Positions 1 to 8,570 of a DNA stretch of 64,000 nt are shown one piece after another. The translations under genes were made by a program, and so were the position numbers. Below the pieces are notes generated by a model that was not told the DNA's origin, made no database searches, and was given only the letters and a program-made list of their open reading frames with translations. How positions within the stretch are numbered: the first letter of the stretch is position 1; each line of letters starts with the position of its first letter. This DNA comes from an uncultured Alkalilimnicola sp. (GTDB taxonomy: Bacteria > Pseudomonadota > Gammaproteobacteria > Nitrococcales > AK92). Location of the stretch: NCBI GenBank assembly GCA_937951875.1, contig CALGAN010000013.1, positions 1 to 64,000 of the forward strand. Reading direction: 5' to 3'.

Positions 1-1
1 C

Positions 2-166
2 CTGCGGTATGTCTGGCTGTACAATCACCAACTGCCACAGAAAGCCTTGGGGCATGTCAGCCCCATCCAGGCCATGAAACAATGGCAGCGATCACACCCC
101 GAACTGTTCAACAGACGTGTTACCAATCAGCCGGGACACGACAGTCGGAGCATGCCGTTCCAATGA
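2..166 (+). CDS. IS481-type transposase, C-terminal end (cut by window edge)
   Basis: The window opens inside a frame that ends at the TGA at 164-166. Its 54 residues contain YNHQLPQKALGHVSP followed by IQAMKQW and HPELF. This is the typical C-terminal tail of IS481/IS3-type DDE transposases (rve integrase core), which catalyse cut/copy-and-paste transposition of their element. The start and the catalytic DDE residues lie outside the window, so activity cannot be judged. The stop overlaps the ATG of the next gene (ATGA), which is unusual for an IS end: a terminal inverted repeat would be expected after the stop. The element may therefore be truncated or have inserted directly against the neighbour. 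Confidence 0.72.
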   Translation: MRYVWLYNHQLPQKALGHVSPIQAMKQWQRSHPELFNRRVTNQPGHDSRSMPFQ

Positions 167-603
167 TGGCGATGATGGAGGCCGGGCTCGATACCAAGGT
201 GTTGTATGCGGCGCTGCTGGGCATTCTCCTGCCGGGCATATGGGCACTGCTGGCGCGGGGGTTGCTCATAGGCGCGCTGCGGCGGCGTTCGGACACGGGG
301 CCCGTGGCGCGTGCGGTTCGGCATGGCGTCGGTCTGGCGTTGGCTGCCGCTTGCTTGGTCGGGCTCGACCTGGCGCTGCTGGTCCAGGCCGGCTCCCGTG
401 CCGGCCCGCCGCTGGTGCTGATTCTGGCCGGGGCGCTGGCGCTGGCCTTGGGCGGGTTGACGTTCTCGGCGTGGCTGCGGCTGAGCGAGAAGGGGGCGGA
501 GGCCGCTGGCACCATTGCGCGGCATGCGGTCCATGCCGCGTGGGGGGTGGTGATCGCTCTGGCGCTGATGGGCTTGATGGAATCCCGCGTCTTGTTCGCA
601 TGA
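163..603 (+). CDS. hypothetical integral membrane protein
   Basis: A 146-residue protein if translation starts at ATG 163 (MMAMMEAG). A longer in-frame start at 82 would lie inside the transposase end and is unlikely. There are about four hydrophobic segments: residues 14-32 (LLGILLPGIWALLARG), 53-75, 80-103 and 120-141. No catalytic motif is visible and I do not recognise the family. The 3' end overlaps by ATGA the start of a second small membrane gene (600-775), which suggests translational coupling of two membrane proteins. The function is unknown. Confidence 0.55.
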   Translation: MMAMMEAGLDTKVLYAALLGILLPGIWALLARGLLIGALRRRSDTGPVARAVRHGVGLALAAACLVGLDLALLVQAGSRAGPPLVLILAGALALALGGLTFSAWLRLSEKGAEAAGTIARHAVHAAWGVVIALALMGLMESRVLFA

Positions 604-775
604 GGCGCTGGGAGCGACTCCTATTGTGGGCTTATTGCCTGGTTTGGCTTGGGGCGTCGTCTTTCTCTTTCTGCGCTGGCACGAGCTGTCGCCTTGGGTG
701 AAATACCCACTGGCTTTCGTCGAGGCCATGGTCGTTCCGGGCGGGGCGATCTTCCGCGATACGCTCAGGCACTAG
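600..775 (+). pseudogene. small membrane protein gene broken by a probable -1 frameshift
   Basis: ATG 600 overlaps the previous stop and encodes MRRWERLLLWAYCLVWLG. The frame then degenerates and stops at 701. From about 652 the neighbouring frame continues smoothly as VVFLFLRWHELSPWVKYPLA and VVPGGAIFRDTLRH to the TAG at 773-775. One extra G in the GGGG run at about 651-654 would join the two parts into a coherent protein of about 57 residues with one transmembrane helix. This is either a genuine frameshift mutation or a homopolymer sequencing error. The family is unknown. Confidence 0.5.
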
Positions 776-838
776 CCGAGCGGAGGGCGGGATGAGGGCC
801 GGCGTGCGGGGTGTGCCACGTATCCGTTCGGCCCGGCC

Positions 839-2335
839 TCACTCCGCGATACGCAGCCGCCGATAGCCGATCGCTTCCAGCAGGTGCTTCTCGCCGATCT
901 CGTCGCAGCCGGCCAGGTCGGCGATGGTGCGCGCCACACGCAGGACGCGGTGGTAGGCGCGGCCGGACAGGCCCAGCCGGTCCAGCGCCGAGTCCAGCAG
1001 CCGCTGTTCGGCGGCGCCGAGCCGGCAGACGCCTTCCACGCGCCCGGGGGGCAGCTGGCTGTTGATGCAGTCCTGCCTGGCGAGCTGACGCTCGCGCGCC
1101 GCCATCACCCGCGCTCTGACCGTGGCGCTGGGTTCGCCGCACGGGGCCGACCTTAGCTCGGCGGCGGACAGGCGCGGCACTTCCAGGCGGATGTCGATGC
1201 GGTCGAGCAGCGGTCCGGACAGCCGGCTGCGGTAGCGCGAGACCTGTTCCGGGCTGCAACGGCAGCGACCGCCGGGGTCGCCGAGGTAGCCGCAGGGGCA
1301 GGGATTCATGGCGGCGACGAGCTGGAAGGCAGCCGGGTATTCCACCCGCGCCGCGGCGCGCGATAGCGCCACCTTGCCGGTTTCCAGCGGCTCGCGCAAA
1401 GCCTCCAGGGCGCGGCGGCTGAACTCCGGCAGCTCGTCGAGGAACAGCACGCCGTGGTGCGCTAGGGAAATCTCGCCGGGCCGGGGGCGGGCGCCGCCGC
1501 CGATCAGGGCCACGTCCGAGGCGCTGTGGTGCGGGGCGCGCACTGGGCGTCGGCCCCAATGCTCGGGGCGGAAGCCGCCGTCGCTCACCGAGGCCACCGC
1601 GGCCGCCTCCAGCCGCTCGGTCTCGGTAAGCGGCGGCAGCAGGCCGGGGAGACGCGTGGCCAGCATGCTCTTGCCGGTTCCCGGCGGGCCGACCAGCAGT
1701 AGGCTATGACCGCCCGCCGCCGCGACTTCCAGCGCTCGCTTGGCGTGCTGCTGACCCCGCACTTCGGCCAAATCCGGCTCTGGCGGCGGCGCGGTGTCGG
1801 TCGGTACGGAGGCGACGGTCAGGGCGGAGCCGCCGCTCAGGTGGGCGCAGACCCCCAATAGGTGCTCGGCGCCGAAGGCGCCGTCGGGATGGACCAACGC
1901 CGCCTCGGCGCCGTTGGCCTGCGGCACGATCAGGTGCCGCTGCGCGCGCCGCGCCTGCACGGCCATGGGCAGCACGCCGGCGATCGGCCGCAGTGCGCCG
2001 CTCAGCGACAGCTCGCCGACGAACTCGTACCGATCGACGTCGGCCTTGAGCTGGCCGCTGGCGAGCAGAATCCCCAGAGCGATGGGCAGATCGAAGCCAC
2101 CGCCTTCCTTGGGCAGATCGGCGGGGGCGAGGTTGATGGTGATCCGCCGCTGGGGGAACTCGAAGCCGCTGGTGAGAATGGCGCCGCGCACGCGGTCTTT
2201 GCTCTCGCGCACCGCGGCTTCCGGCAGGCCGACGATGTTCAGGGCCGGCAGACCGTTGGCGAGGTGGACTTCGATGGCGATCGACGGCGCCAGGATGCCG
2301 ACCGCCGCCCGGCTGTGGACCACGGCCAGGGACAT
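839..2335 (-). CDS. comM: YifB/ComM-family Mg-chelatase-like AAA+ ATPase
   Basis: 498 residues starting MSLAVVHSRAAVGI at 2335, with AAGGAG about 8 nt upstream. A longer in-frame extension to 2527 overlaps the divergent kinase gene and was rejected. An N-terminal ChlI-type domain (about 1-170, with GLPEAAVRESKDRVR) precedes the AAA+ core. The core has Walker A LLVGPPGTGKS, Walker B LFLDELPEF and a C-terminal Mg_chelatase_C region with LSGRAYHRVLRVARTIADL. In Haemophilus and Vibrio, ComM is a hexameric helicase that promotes branch migration when transformed DNA integrates. It is cytoplasmic and here stands alone, divergent from the kinase gene. Confidence 0.93.
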   Translation of the reverse strand: MSLAVVHSRAAVGILAPSIAIEVHLANGLPALNIVGLPEAAVRESKDRVRGAILTSGFEFPQRRITINLAPADLPKEGGGFDLPIALGILLASGQLKADVDRYEFVGELSLSGALRPIAGVLPMAVQARRAQRHLIVPQANGAEAALVHPDGAFGAEHLLGVCAHLSGGSALTVASVPTDTAPPPEPDLAEVRGQQHAKRALEVAAAGGHSLLLVGPPGTGKSMLATRLPGLLPPLTETERLEAAAVASVSDGGFRPEHWGRRPVRAPHHSASDVALIGGGARPRPGEISLAHHGVLFLDELPEFSRRALEALREPLETGKVALSRAAARVEYPAAFQLVAAMNPCPCGYLGDPGGRCRCSPEQVSRYRSRLSGPLLDRIDIRLEVPRLSAAELRSAPCGEPSATVRARVMAARERQLARQDCINSQLPPGRVEGVCRLGAAEQRLLDSALDRLGLSGRAYHRVLRVARTIADLAGCDEIGEKHLLEAIGYRRLRIAE

Positions 2336-2487
2336 TGCACGCTCCTTGTGATCGTTATTCCTATCCGTCGGTTGACGGGCCGCCCGCATCCTACGGTAAG
2401 CGAGGGCCGCGCCGCCAGGTTCGACGACATCAGCAGGCGGCTTATCCGTTAACATAGCTACCGAAATCCAGGGAGTTGGGGAGCGGC

Positions 2488-5454
2488 ATGCCAGAGGCAG
2501 CGCGAAAGTCCCGCAGCAGGGCGGCACGGGGTATACGGATCGCCTGGCTGGTGTTGGTGGCCAGTCTGATGCTCACCGTTTGGGCCTGGCGGGCGACAGA
2601 GGAAGACGTGCGCGACGACGCGCGCGCGCAGTTCGACGCGCGGGCCGACGAGTTGGTGTGGCGCATCGAGCAGCGCCTCATCGCCTATCAGCACGTGCTG
2701 CGCGGCGGCGTGGCGTTGTTCAACGCCCTCGGCGAGGTCGAGCGGCAGCACTGGTTCGAGTACGTCTCGCAGCTGGAGCTGGACAAGTTCTATCCCGGCA
2801 TGCAGGCCATGGGCTTCACCATTTACCTGCGTCCCGAGCAGGTGCCGCTGCTGGAGCGGCGGGTGCGGGAGGAAGGCTTCGAGGACTTCCGGGTCTGGCC
2901 GGCCGATCCGCCGCGGCAGGCGTATACCTCCATCCTGTATCTGGAGCCGTTCGATTGGCGTAATCAGCGCGCCTTCGGCTACGACATGATGTCGGAGCCG
3001 GTGCGGCGCCGCGCCATGGAGGAGGCGCGCGACGAGGGCCGCGCCGCGATGACCGGCAAGGTCCGGCTGGTGCAGGAAACCGAGCACGATGCCCAGGCCG
3101 GTTTCCTGGTCTATCTGCCGGTGTACACCGGCGGTGCCCCGCCCGCCACGGTCGAGGAACGGCGCCAGCTGTTGCGCGGGTTCGTGTACAGCCCATTCCG
3201 CATGGACGATTTCATGCGCGGCATCCGCCGCCTCAAAACCACCGATCTACGCCTGCGCATCTACGACGGCGATACGCCCAGCCCCGAGGCGCTGCTGTAC
3301 GACACCGGCCTGCCCGGCGGCTCGCCCTACTACCAGACCACGCGCCAGATCAACTTCAACGGCAGGGTATGGACGCTGCTGATCGCCGCGGAGCCGGGGT
3401 TCGAGGACGCGTTCGACTCGGCGCGGGCGGAGTCGGTGCTTGGCGGAGGCGTGCTGCTGAGCCTGGTGCTGTTTGGCCTGCTGCGGTCCATGGCGCAGAC
3501 CGAGCAGCGTGCGTCGGCCCTGGCTGAGACGATGACCGCTGCCCTGCGCCGTAGCGAGGCCAAGTACGGTTCGCTGGTGCAGGCCGCGGCCGACGCCATC
3601 ATCGTTTGCGACAGCCAGGGCCGCATCGTCTCCTGGAACCGCAGCGCCACCGAGCTGTTCGGCTATTCCGAGGAGGAGATACGCAACCAATCCTGGCTAA
3701 TGCTGGTGCCCGAGCGCCTGCGCCAGGGATACCGCCGGCGCTGGGCGCTGGCGGTGGCGAGCCCCGACGACAAGCCGATCGGTCAGGTGCTGGAGCTCAT
3801 CGCGCTGCGCCGCAGCGGCGAGGAGTTCCCGGTGGAGCTGACGCTGGCGCGCTGGAGCGCCGGCGACGAGGTGTTCCTGAGCGCCATCGTCCGCGACGTC
3901 AGCGCCCGCAAGCAGAGCGAGGCGGTGCTACGGCTGTCCGAGCAGCGCTTCCGGGTGGCCATCAAGAGCGCCGACATGACCGTCTTCCACCAGGACCGGG
4001 AGCTGCGCTACCAGTGGATCTACAACCCCCCGCTGGGGCTGCGGCCGGTCGACATTCTGGGCAAGACCGACCGGGAGCTGTTACCCGACACCCCGCTGCC
4101 GACGCTGAAGCAGCGGGTGCTCGATACCGGCGAGTCGCTGCACGAAGAGATCAGGTTCCTCAGCAACGGCGAGGAGCGCTATTTCGACCTGGTGCTGGAG
4201 CCGCTGCTCGAAGACGGCAAGGTGGTCGGCATCAGCGGCGCGGCGGTCGACATCACCTCGCGCAAGCGCATCGAGCAGGAGCTGCGGGCCAGCGAGGCGC
4301 GTTTCCGCGCCACCTTCAGCAGCGCCGCCATCGGCATCGTGCTTACCGACCTGCAGGGGCGGCTGCTGGAGATCAATCCGGCCTTCGAGCAGATGCTCGG
4401 CTACGACCTGGAGGAGCTCAAGTCGAGCGGCTGGGTCGAGCGGCTGAAGGTGGACGATCGGGACTTGGCGGCCGCCCTGGCGAGCAACGGTCAGCTCATC
4501 GCCAAGCGTACTCAGGCCTATCGCCGCAAGGACGGCGACAGCCTGTGGGCCAGCGTGACCGCGTCGCTGGTGCGCGACGACAGCGGCCAGCCGCTGCTGG
4601 TGATCTATCTGATCGAGGACATCACCGAGCTGAAGGCCGCCGAGGCGGCGCTGCGCGACGCCAACCGCCGGTTGGAGGCGCGCGTCGCCGAGCGCACCCG
4701 CGAGCTGGAGGTGCAGACCCGCGAGCTGGCGCGCTCCAACGCCGAGCTCGAGCAATTCGCCTACGTCGCCTCGCACGATCTGCAGGAGCCGCTGCGCTCG
4801 GTCGCCGGCTTCGCGCAGCTGCTGGAGCGTCGCTACCGCGACGTGTTGGACGAGGAGGGACGCACCTACCTGAGCTACATCGTCGACGGCACCGGGCGCA
4901 TGCGCCAGCTCATCGTCGACCTGCTGGCGTTCTCGCGGGTCGGCGCCCAGACCCGGCCGTTCCAGCCGGTCGCCACCGAGGAACTGGTGGAGGAGGTGCT
5001 GCACGACCTCAGCGCCGTCATCGCCGAGCGCCACGCGCAGATCGACCGCCAGCCGCTGCCGGTGGTCTGGGGCGACCGCAACGAGCTGTTCCAGCTGTTC
5101 CTCAACCTGATTGGTAACGCCCTCAAGTTCAATCGCGGCGAGTCCGTGCGGGTTTGGATCTGGGCCGAGGAGCGCGACGACGAATGGCTGTTCGCGGTGC
5201 GCGACAACGGCATCGGCATCGCGCCCCAGGACAGCGAGCGGATCTTCGCCATCTTTCAGCAGCTCAACCGCCGCAACGAATATCCGGGTACCGGTGTGGG
5301 GTTGGCGATCTGCAAGAAAGTGGTGGACCGCCACCACGGGCGGATCTGGGTGGAATCGCAGCTCGGGCAGGGCTCGACCTTTTACTTCACCCTAAAGAAA
5401 GTGCCGGCCGCCGCCACGATCGCCGCCCGCCCTCAGGCCAACGTCGAGCATTGA
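2488..5454 (+). CDS. CHASE-PAS-PAS-PAS hybrid-type sensor histidine kinase
   Basis: 988 residues from ATG 2488, with GGGGAG 5 nt upstream; TTG 2476 is possible but lacks a spaced ribosome site. Order: TM helix about 14-35, periplasmic CHASE domain (about 60-270, with FYPGMQAMGFTIYLRP), TM about 306-325, and three PAS domains (about 350-465, 475-595, 605-725). A coiled coil follows, then HisKA with phospho-acceptor His763 (VASHDLQEPLR), then HATPase_c (N-box NLIGNALKFN, G1 DNGIGIAP, G2 GTGVGLAI). It should sense a periplasmic ligand and autophosphorylate. There is no receiver domain and no response regulator nearby, so it is an orphan kinase with an unidentified partner. Confidence 0.9.
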   Translation: MPEAARKSRSRAARGIRIAWLVLVASLMLTVWAWRATEEDVRDDARAQFDARADELVWRIEQRLIAYQHVLRGGVALFNALGEVERQHWFEYVSQLELDKFYPGMQAMGFTIYLRPEQVPLLERRVREEGFEDFRVWPADPPRQAYTSILYLEPFDWRNQRAFGYDMMSEPVRRRAMEEARDEGRAAMTGKVRLVQETEHDAQAGFLVYLPVYTGGAPPATVEERRQLLRGFVYSPFRMDDFMRGIRRLKTTDLRLRIYDGDTPSPEALLYDTGLPGGSPYYQTTRQINFNGRVWTLLIAAEPGFEDAFDSARAESVLGGGVLLSLVLFGLLRSMAQTEQRASALAETMTAALRRSEAKYGSLVQAAADAIIVCDSQGRIVSWNRSATELFGYSEEEIRNQSWLMLVPERLRQGYRRRWALAVASPDDKPIGQVLELIALRRSGEEFPVELTLARWSAGDEVFLSAIVRDVSARKQSEAVLRLSEQRFRVAIKSADMTVFHQDRELRYQWIYNPPLGLRPVDILGKTDRELLPDTPLPTLKQRVLDTGESLHEEIRFLSNGEERYFDLVLEPLLEDGKVVGISGAAVDITSRKRIEQELRASEARFRATFSSAAIGIVLTDLQGRLLEINPAFEQMLGYDLEELKSSGWVERLKVDDRDLAAALASNGQLIAKRTQAYRRKDGDSLWASVTASLVRDDSGQPLLVIYLIEDITELKAAEAALRDANRRLEARVAERTRELEVQTRELARSNAELEQFAYVASHDLQEPLRSVAGFAQLLERRYRDVLDEEGRTYLSYIVDGTGRMRQLIVDLLAFSRVGAQTRPFQPVATEELVEEVLHDLSAVIAERHAQIDRQPLPVVWGDRNELFQLFLNLIGNALKFNRGESVRVWIWAEERDDEWLFAVRDNGIGIAPQDSERIFAIFQQLNRRNEYPGTGVGLAICKKVVDRHHGRIWVESQLGQGSTFYFTLKKVPAAATIAARPQANVEH

Positions 5455-5474
5455 GCGCGCGTTGGGGCGGCGAG

Positions 5475-5501
5475 TCCCCTCTTCCCAGGCGGAAGAGGGG
5501 A
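5475..5501. terminator. bidirectional hairpin between convergent genes
   Basis: A perfect 11-bp stem (TCCCCTCTTCC pairing with GGAAGAGGGGA) with a 5-nt loop lies between the kinase stop and the stop of the converging small gene. There is no long T run on either side. It is one member of a family of C-rich hairpins found after several genes in this window. Confidence 0.55.
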
Positions 5502-5510
5502 GCGGATTGC

Positions 5511-5861
5511 TCAGGCCTGCTGCAAGCTGGCCAGCACCACCTGCGGCAGGCGCTCGCGGAAGCCCTCGACCAGCTCGACCCGCTCGCCGTCGAGCACCAG
5601 CAGCTCATCGCGCAAGCGCAGCATGGCCGCCTTGAAGCGCTCGTTGAAGCTCGGAACCAGCGAGGTCAGGCCGCCGCTGCCGGCGCCGACCGCCAGCAGG
5701 GCCGGCTGCACGAACAGCTGGTCGTAGGACTCGTCGTTGCGCACCAGCCCGGGATCCAACTCCCGCACTTTCTCCAACTGCTCGGTAAGGGTGGGCGTGA
5801 TCGCATCCACCGCCTTCCGCACCGCCGCCCCGCCGGCCGCTTCCTTGAGCTTTCCAAACAT
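5511..5861 (-). CDS. hypothetical small cytosolic protein
   Basis: 116 residues starting MFGKLKEAAGGAAVRKAVDA at 5861, with GGGAG 8 nt upstream. It is probably helical, charged and without a signal peptide or membrane helix. A glycine-rich turn (AVGAGSGGL) sits near the middle. I do not recognise a family. It lies convergent with the histidine kinase and is followed on its upstream side by a repeat-bearing gap, so it is probably a single-gene transcript. Confidence 0.6.
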   Translation of the reverse strand: MFGKLKEAAGGAAVRKAVDAITPTLTEQLEKVRELDPGLVRNDESYDQLFVQPALLAVGAGSGGLTSLVPSFNERFKAAMLRLRDELLVLDGERVELVEGFRERLPQVVLASLQQA

Positions 5862-6054
5862 AATTAACTCCCTTTAATTCTGTTTTTGTGTTTTCACCCG
5901 GCTGAAAGGGTCTTTCGCTTGACCCGCTCGGGCGCGCCAAGGATAGCGAAGCGGCGGCGGCAATTAATGGGGAAAGTCGGGCTAATGCGTAAGCATCCGC
6001 CGCTGCTCGTGCGATGCGTGCATGCCCTAACCTCTCGCAGAAGCGCACTTCTTT

Positions 6055-6081
6055 CCCCCTCTTCCCTCGCGGGAGAGGGGA
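6055..6081. repeat. C-rich palindromic repeat copy
   Basis: CCCCTCTTCCC pairs with GGGAGAGGGG across a TCGC loop with one bulged T. The motif recurs at 5475, about 27947, about 51797 (degenerate) and 56861, always in intergenic DNA near gene ends. Confidence 0.5.
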
Positions 6082-6111
6082 GACGAATAAAACCGCGAAG
6101 CGCAACTGGAT

Positions 6112-6129
6112 TGCCCGCTTGCGCGGGCA
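6112..6129. repeat. short GC palindrome of the CCCGC-GCGGG type
   Basis: TGCCCGC and GCGGGCA form a perfect 7-bp stem around TTGC, flanked by GGAT and TGACG. The arrangement looks like the small dispersed elements common in proteobacterial intergenic DNA. Only one copy is evident in this window. Confidence 0.35.
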
Positions 6130-6326
6130 TGACGATCCAAGGGCGTCATCGACCGATGTGTGCCTACGTAGCCCGCGGAAGCGTGAGGGGCGTGGGGGAT
6201 GGCGGTCCTGGGGCAAGGCAATGCCGCGCAGCGGGCGGCGGCACGCCGCCCATACCTGCGCATGAGCTGCTTTCGTCCGCTAGCCGCGGCTTGGTAGGAG
6301 GCGCGAGAGCGCCAAGCGCTTCGGCA

Positions 6327-7064
6327 TCAATTTCCGGCCGAACCCTCGTCCGGCTGAAAATCGTCCCGCAATCCCAGCATGCGCTTGGTGAGCACCAGCA
6401 GCTGCTCGGTCACTTCCTCGACGCTGCGCTTGCCGCGCGGGTTGTACCAGTAAGCCGCGCGGTCCCAGTGGTTCATGATGGAGAGGGTGACGATCATCGG
6501 GTCGACCGGGCCGTCCGCGGGGACGAAGTCCCGCACCAGGTCGTGGAGCTGGTAGCGATACTGGTCCAGCCGCGCGTTGAATTTCTCCTGGCTTTCTTTC
6601 GGCAGGAACATCTTGCCGAATTGCGGGTCGATCAAGCGGTCGTTGGCGCGGGCGATGACCTGGTGGCGCAGCTTGTAGCCGATGTGGCGGCGGGCGATTT
6701 CCAGCAGGCGCCGGGGGCGCGGCAGCTGGTCGATGTCGTGCAGCACGTACGAAAAGAAATCGTTCATGCCGAACTCGATCGCCGCGACCAGCAGCGCCTC
6801 TTTGGACGGGTAGTAGTTGTAGATGGTCGGCGCCTTCAGGCCCACCGCGCTGGCGATCGCCCGCGTGCCGCAATTCTCGTAGCCGCGCTCGGCGAACAGC
6901 GCGATCGCGGCGAGCAGGATTCGGCCCTGCATGCGGCCGACGTTCGGCTCCTGCCGGGCGACGATTACTTGTTCTTCGATTTCCTGGCCGAGATAGCTCG
7001 GGCCGACGTCGTCGGTCGGAACGCGGGCTCCTGTGCGGGCTCGTCTCATCCCCGTCCGGGTCAT
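6327..7064 (-). CDS. TetR-family transcriptional regulator
   Basis: 245 residues. A TetR helix-turn-helix lies at about residues 46-92 (ILLAAIALFAERGYENCGTR then LKAPTIYNYYPSKE). An all-helical ligand domain follows. About 40 residues precede the helix-turn-helix, longer than usual for the family; the upstream AGGAG is about 10 nt from this ATG, so a downstream start is possible. TetR proteins repress genes until a small ligand binds. It lies 3' of a ligand-binding protein and a monooxygenase-hydrolase fusion on the same strand. A perfect palindrome at 10820-10841 upstream of that set is a plausible target. The ligand is unknown. Confidence 0.85.
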   Translation of the reverse strand: MTRTGMRRARTGARVPTDDVGPSYLGQEIEEQVIVARQEPNVGRMQGRILLAAIALFAERGYENCGTRAIASAVGLKAPTIYNYYPSKEALLVAAIEFGMNDFFSYVLHDIDQLPRPRRLLEIARRHIGYKLRHQVIARANDRLIDPQFGKMFLPKESQEKFNARLDQYRYQLHDLVRDFVPADGPVDPMIVTLSIMNHWDRAAYWYNPRGKRSVEEVTEQLLVLTKRMLGLRDDFQPDEGSAGN

Positions 7065-7229
7065 TTACCAAAGGCTCCTACTGCAGATGCATGGTGATCG
7101 ACGCGTCGGGGCGCGCCGTCCGCTATGCCCGGACCGTCCGTAGTTCGTGGCGACTATTCTTGGCCAGCGCGGCCTGGGCAGGCCGGCACATGATAACCGA
7201 TTGATCGTTCTGCCATCGCCGAGCGGCGG

Positions 7230-7257
7230 CGGATACGGCGGCGCGCCGCCGTATCCG
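7230..7257. terminator. 28-bp perfect palindrome after the ligand-binding protein gene
   Basis: Two 14-bp arms (CGGATACGGCGGCG and its complement) meet with no spacer, 21 bp beyond the stop of the gene ending at 7279. It can form a very stable hairpin on the minus-strand transcript. There is no clear T run, so it may instead stabilise the 3' end or bind a dimeric protein. Confidence 0.4.
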
Positions 7258-7278
7258 GTGGGGGCTGGTGCGGGGCGA

Positions 7279-8499
7279 TTACCGCTTCACCAGCGGGCAG
7301 CGGGAGTCGGCCAGCGGCTGGAATGCTTCTTGGCCGGGGATGACGTTGCGCACGTGGTAGTAGTCCCATGGGCCGGTCGACTCCGCCGGCTTTTTCACCT
7401 CCAGCAGGTACAGGTCGTAGACCATGCGGCCGTCCTCGCGGATCTTGCCGTTCTTGGCGAAGACGTCGTTGATCTCCACCGTCCGGAGGTAGTCGAGCAC
7501 GGTCTTGGCGTCGTCCGTGCCCAACTCCTTGACCGCCTTGAGATAGGTCGTGATCGCCGAGTAGAGGCCGGCCTGCAGCATGATCGGCATGCGGTTGCGC
7601 TCCTTGAAGAAGCGCTCGCTCCACTGGCGCGACTCCTCGTTGCGGTTCCAGTAGAAGCCTTCCACCAGCATCATGCCCTGCGCCGCGTCCAGGCCCATGG
7701 CGTGCACGTCGGTCATGGTGCCGGCCATGGGGGCGAGCGTCTGGGTCTTGCTGACGCCGAACTCGCGCGCCGTCTTGACGGCGTTGATGAGGTCGCCGCC
7801 GGCGTTGGCGATGCCGATGACCTCGGCGCCCGACCCTTGCGCGGTGAGCAGGAAGGACGAGAAGTCCGGGGTGGCGATCGGGTGCTTCAGGGAGCCGACC
7901 ACCGTGCCGCCCTCGGCCTTGATGGCGTTGATGGCGTCATGCTCGATGGCTTGGCCGAGCGCGTAGTCCACGGTGATGAAGTACCACTTGCGCTTGCCGG
8001 TCCGGGTGATGGAGCGGGCCAGGGAGTTGGAGATGGCGTAGGTGTCCCAGGCGTAGAGGATGGTGTTGGGCGAGCACTGCTCGTTGATCAGCTGAGTGGT
8101 GCCGGCGCCGGTCACCATCAGTACCCGATTCTTGTCGCGGGTGATGCCCGATACCGCCAGCGCCACGGCGGAGTTGATCGTGTCGGTGATCATGTCCACG
8201 CCGTCGACGTCATACCACTCGCGCGCCCGGCTGGCGGCGATGTCCGGCTTGTTCTGGTGATCGGCGGTGACCAGCTCGATCTTGAACGACGGCTTTTCGT
8301 TGCGGATGAAGTCGTCGATCGCCATCTTGGCAGCGGTGATCGAGTTGTTGCCGCTCAGCTCGGAGAAGACCCCCGACATGTCTCCGAGCACGCCGATCTT
8401 GACGGTGTCGTTGGAGTAGCCCTTGGCCTGTGCCGCGGCGCAGGCGGCCGCCAGCAGCAGGCCGGCGGCGACGGCCGCCGGTTTCTGGATCCGTTTCAT
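7279..8499 (-). CDS. branched-chain-amino-acid-type ABC transporter substrate-binding protein
   Basis: 406 residues from ATG 8499, with GGGAGA 6-7 nt upstream. The signal peptide is KRIQKPAAVAAGLLLAAACA with likely cleavage near AQAKG. The mature part is a type-1 periplasmic binding fold (LivK/Peripla_BP_6 family): TVKIGVLGDMSGVFSELSG opens the first lobe, and GSGAEVIGIANAGGD and DYALGQAIEHDAI are typical lobe signatures. Such proteins capture amino acids, amides or aromatic acids for a Liv-type transporter. No permease or ATPase genes are adjacent, so it must share a transporter encoded elsewhere. It lies between the TetR gene and the monooxygenase-hydrolase fusion, which suggests the ligand is related to that enzyme's substrate. 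Confidence 0.88.
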   Translation of the reverse strand: MKRIQKPAAVAAGLLLAAACAAAQAKGYSNDTVKIGVLGDMSGVFSELSGNNSITAAKMAIDDFIRNEKPSFKIELVTADHQNKPDIAASRAREWYDVDGVDMITDTINSAVALAVSGITRDKNRVLMVTGAGTTQLINEQCSPNTILYAWDTYAISNSLARSITRTGKRKWYFITVDYALGQAIEHDAINAIKAEGGTVVGSLKHPIATPDFSSFLLTAQGSGAEVIGIANAGGDLINAVKTAREFGVSKTQTLAPMAGTMTDVHAMGLDAAQGMMLVEGFYWNRNEESRQWSERFFKERNRMPIMLQAGLYSAITTYLKAVKELGTDDAKTVLDYLRTVEINDVFAKNGKIREDGRMVYDLYLLEVKKPAESTGPWDYYHVRNVIPGQEAFQPLADSRCPLVKR

Positions 8500-8570
8500 T
8501 GTCGATTTCTCCCATGCCTGATTCGTTATGGAGCGCGCGCCGCAACGCGCGCTCGCTTTTTTTGTTTCGA

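Larger units (their letters stand above)
5862..6326. other. gene-free gap carrying two palindromic repeats
   Basis: No convincing coding frame on either strand. The gap holds a C-rich hairpin (about 6055-6081) and a short GC palindrome (6112-6129), annotated separately. The rest shows nothing I can name. Confidence 0.5.

Noticed and set aside
839..2527. Longer start for comM at 2527
   Set aside because: It would overlap the divergent kinase gene. The family-typical start MSLAVVHSRA with AAGGAG is at 2335.
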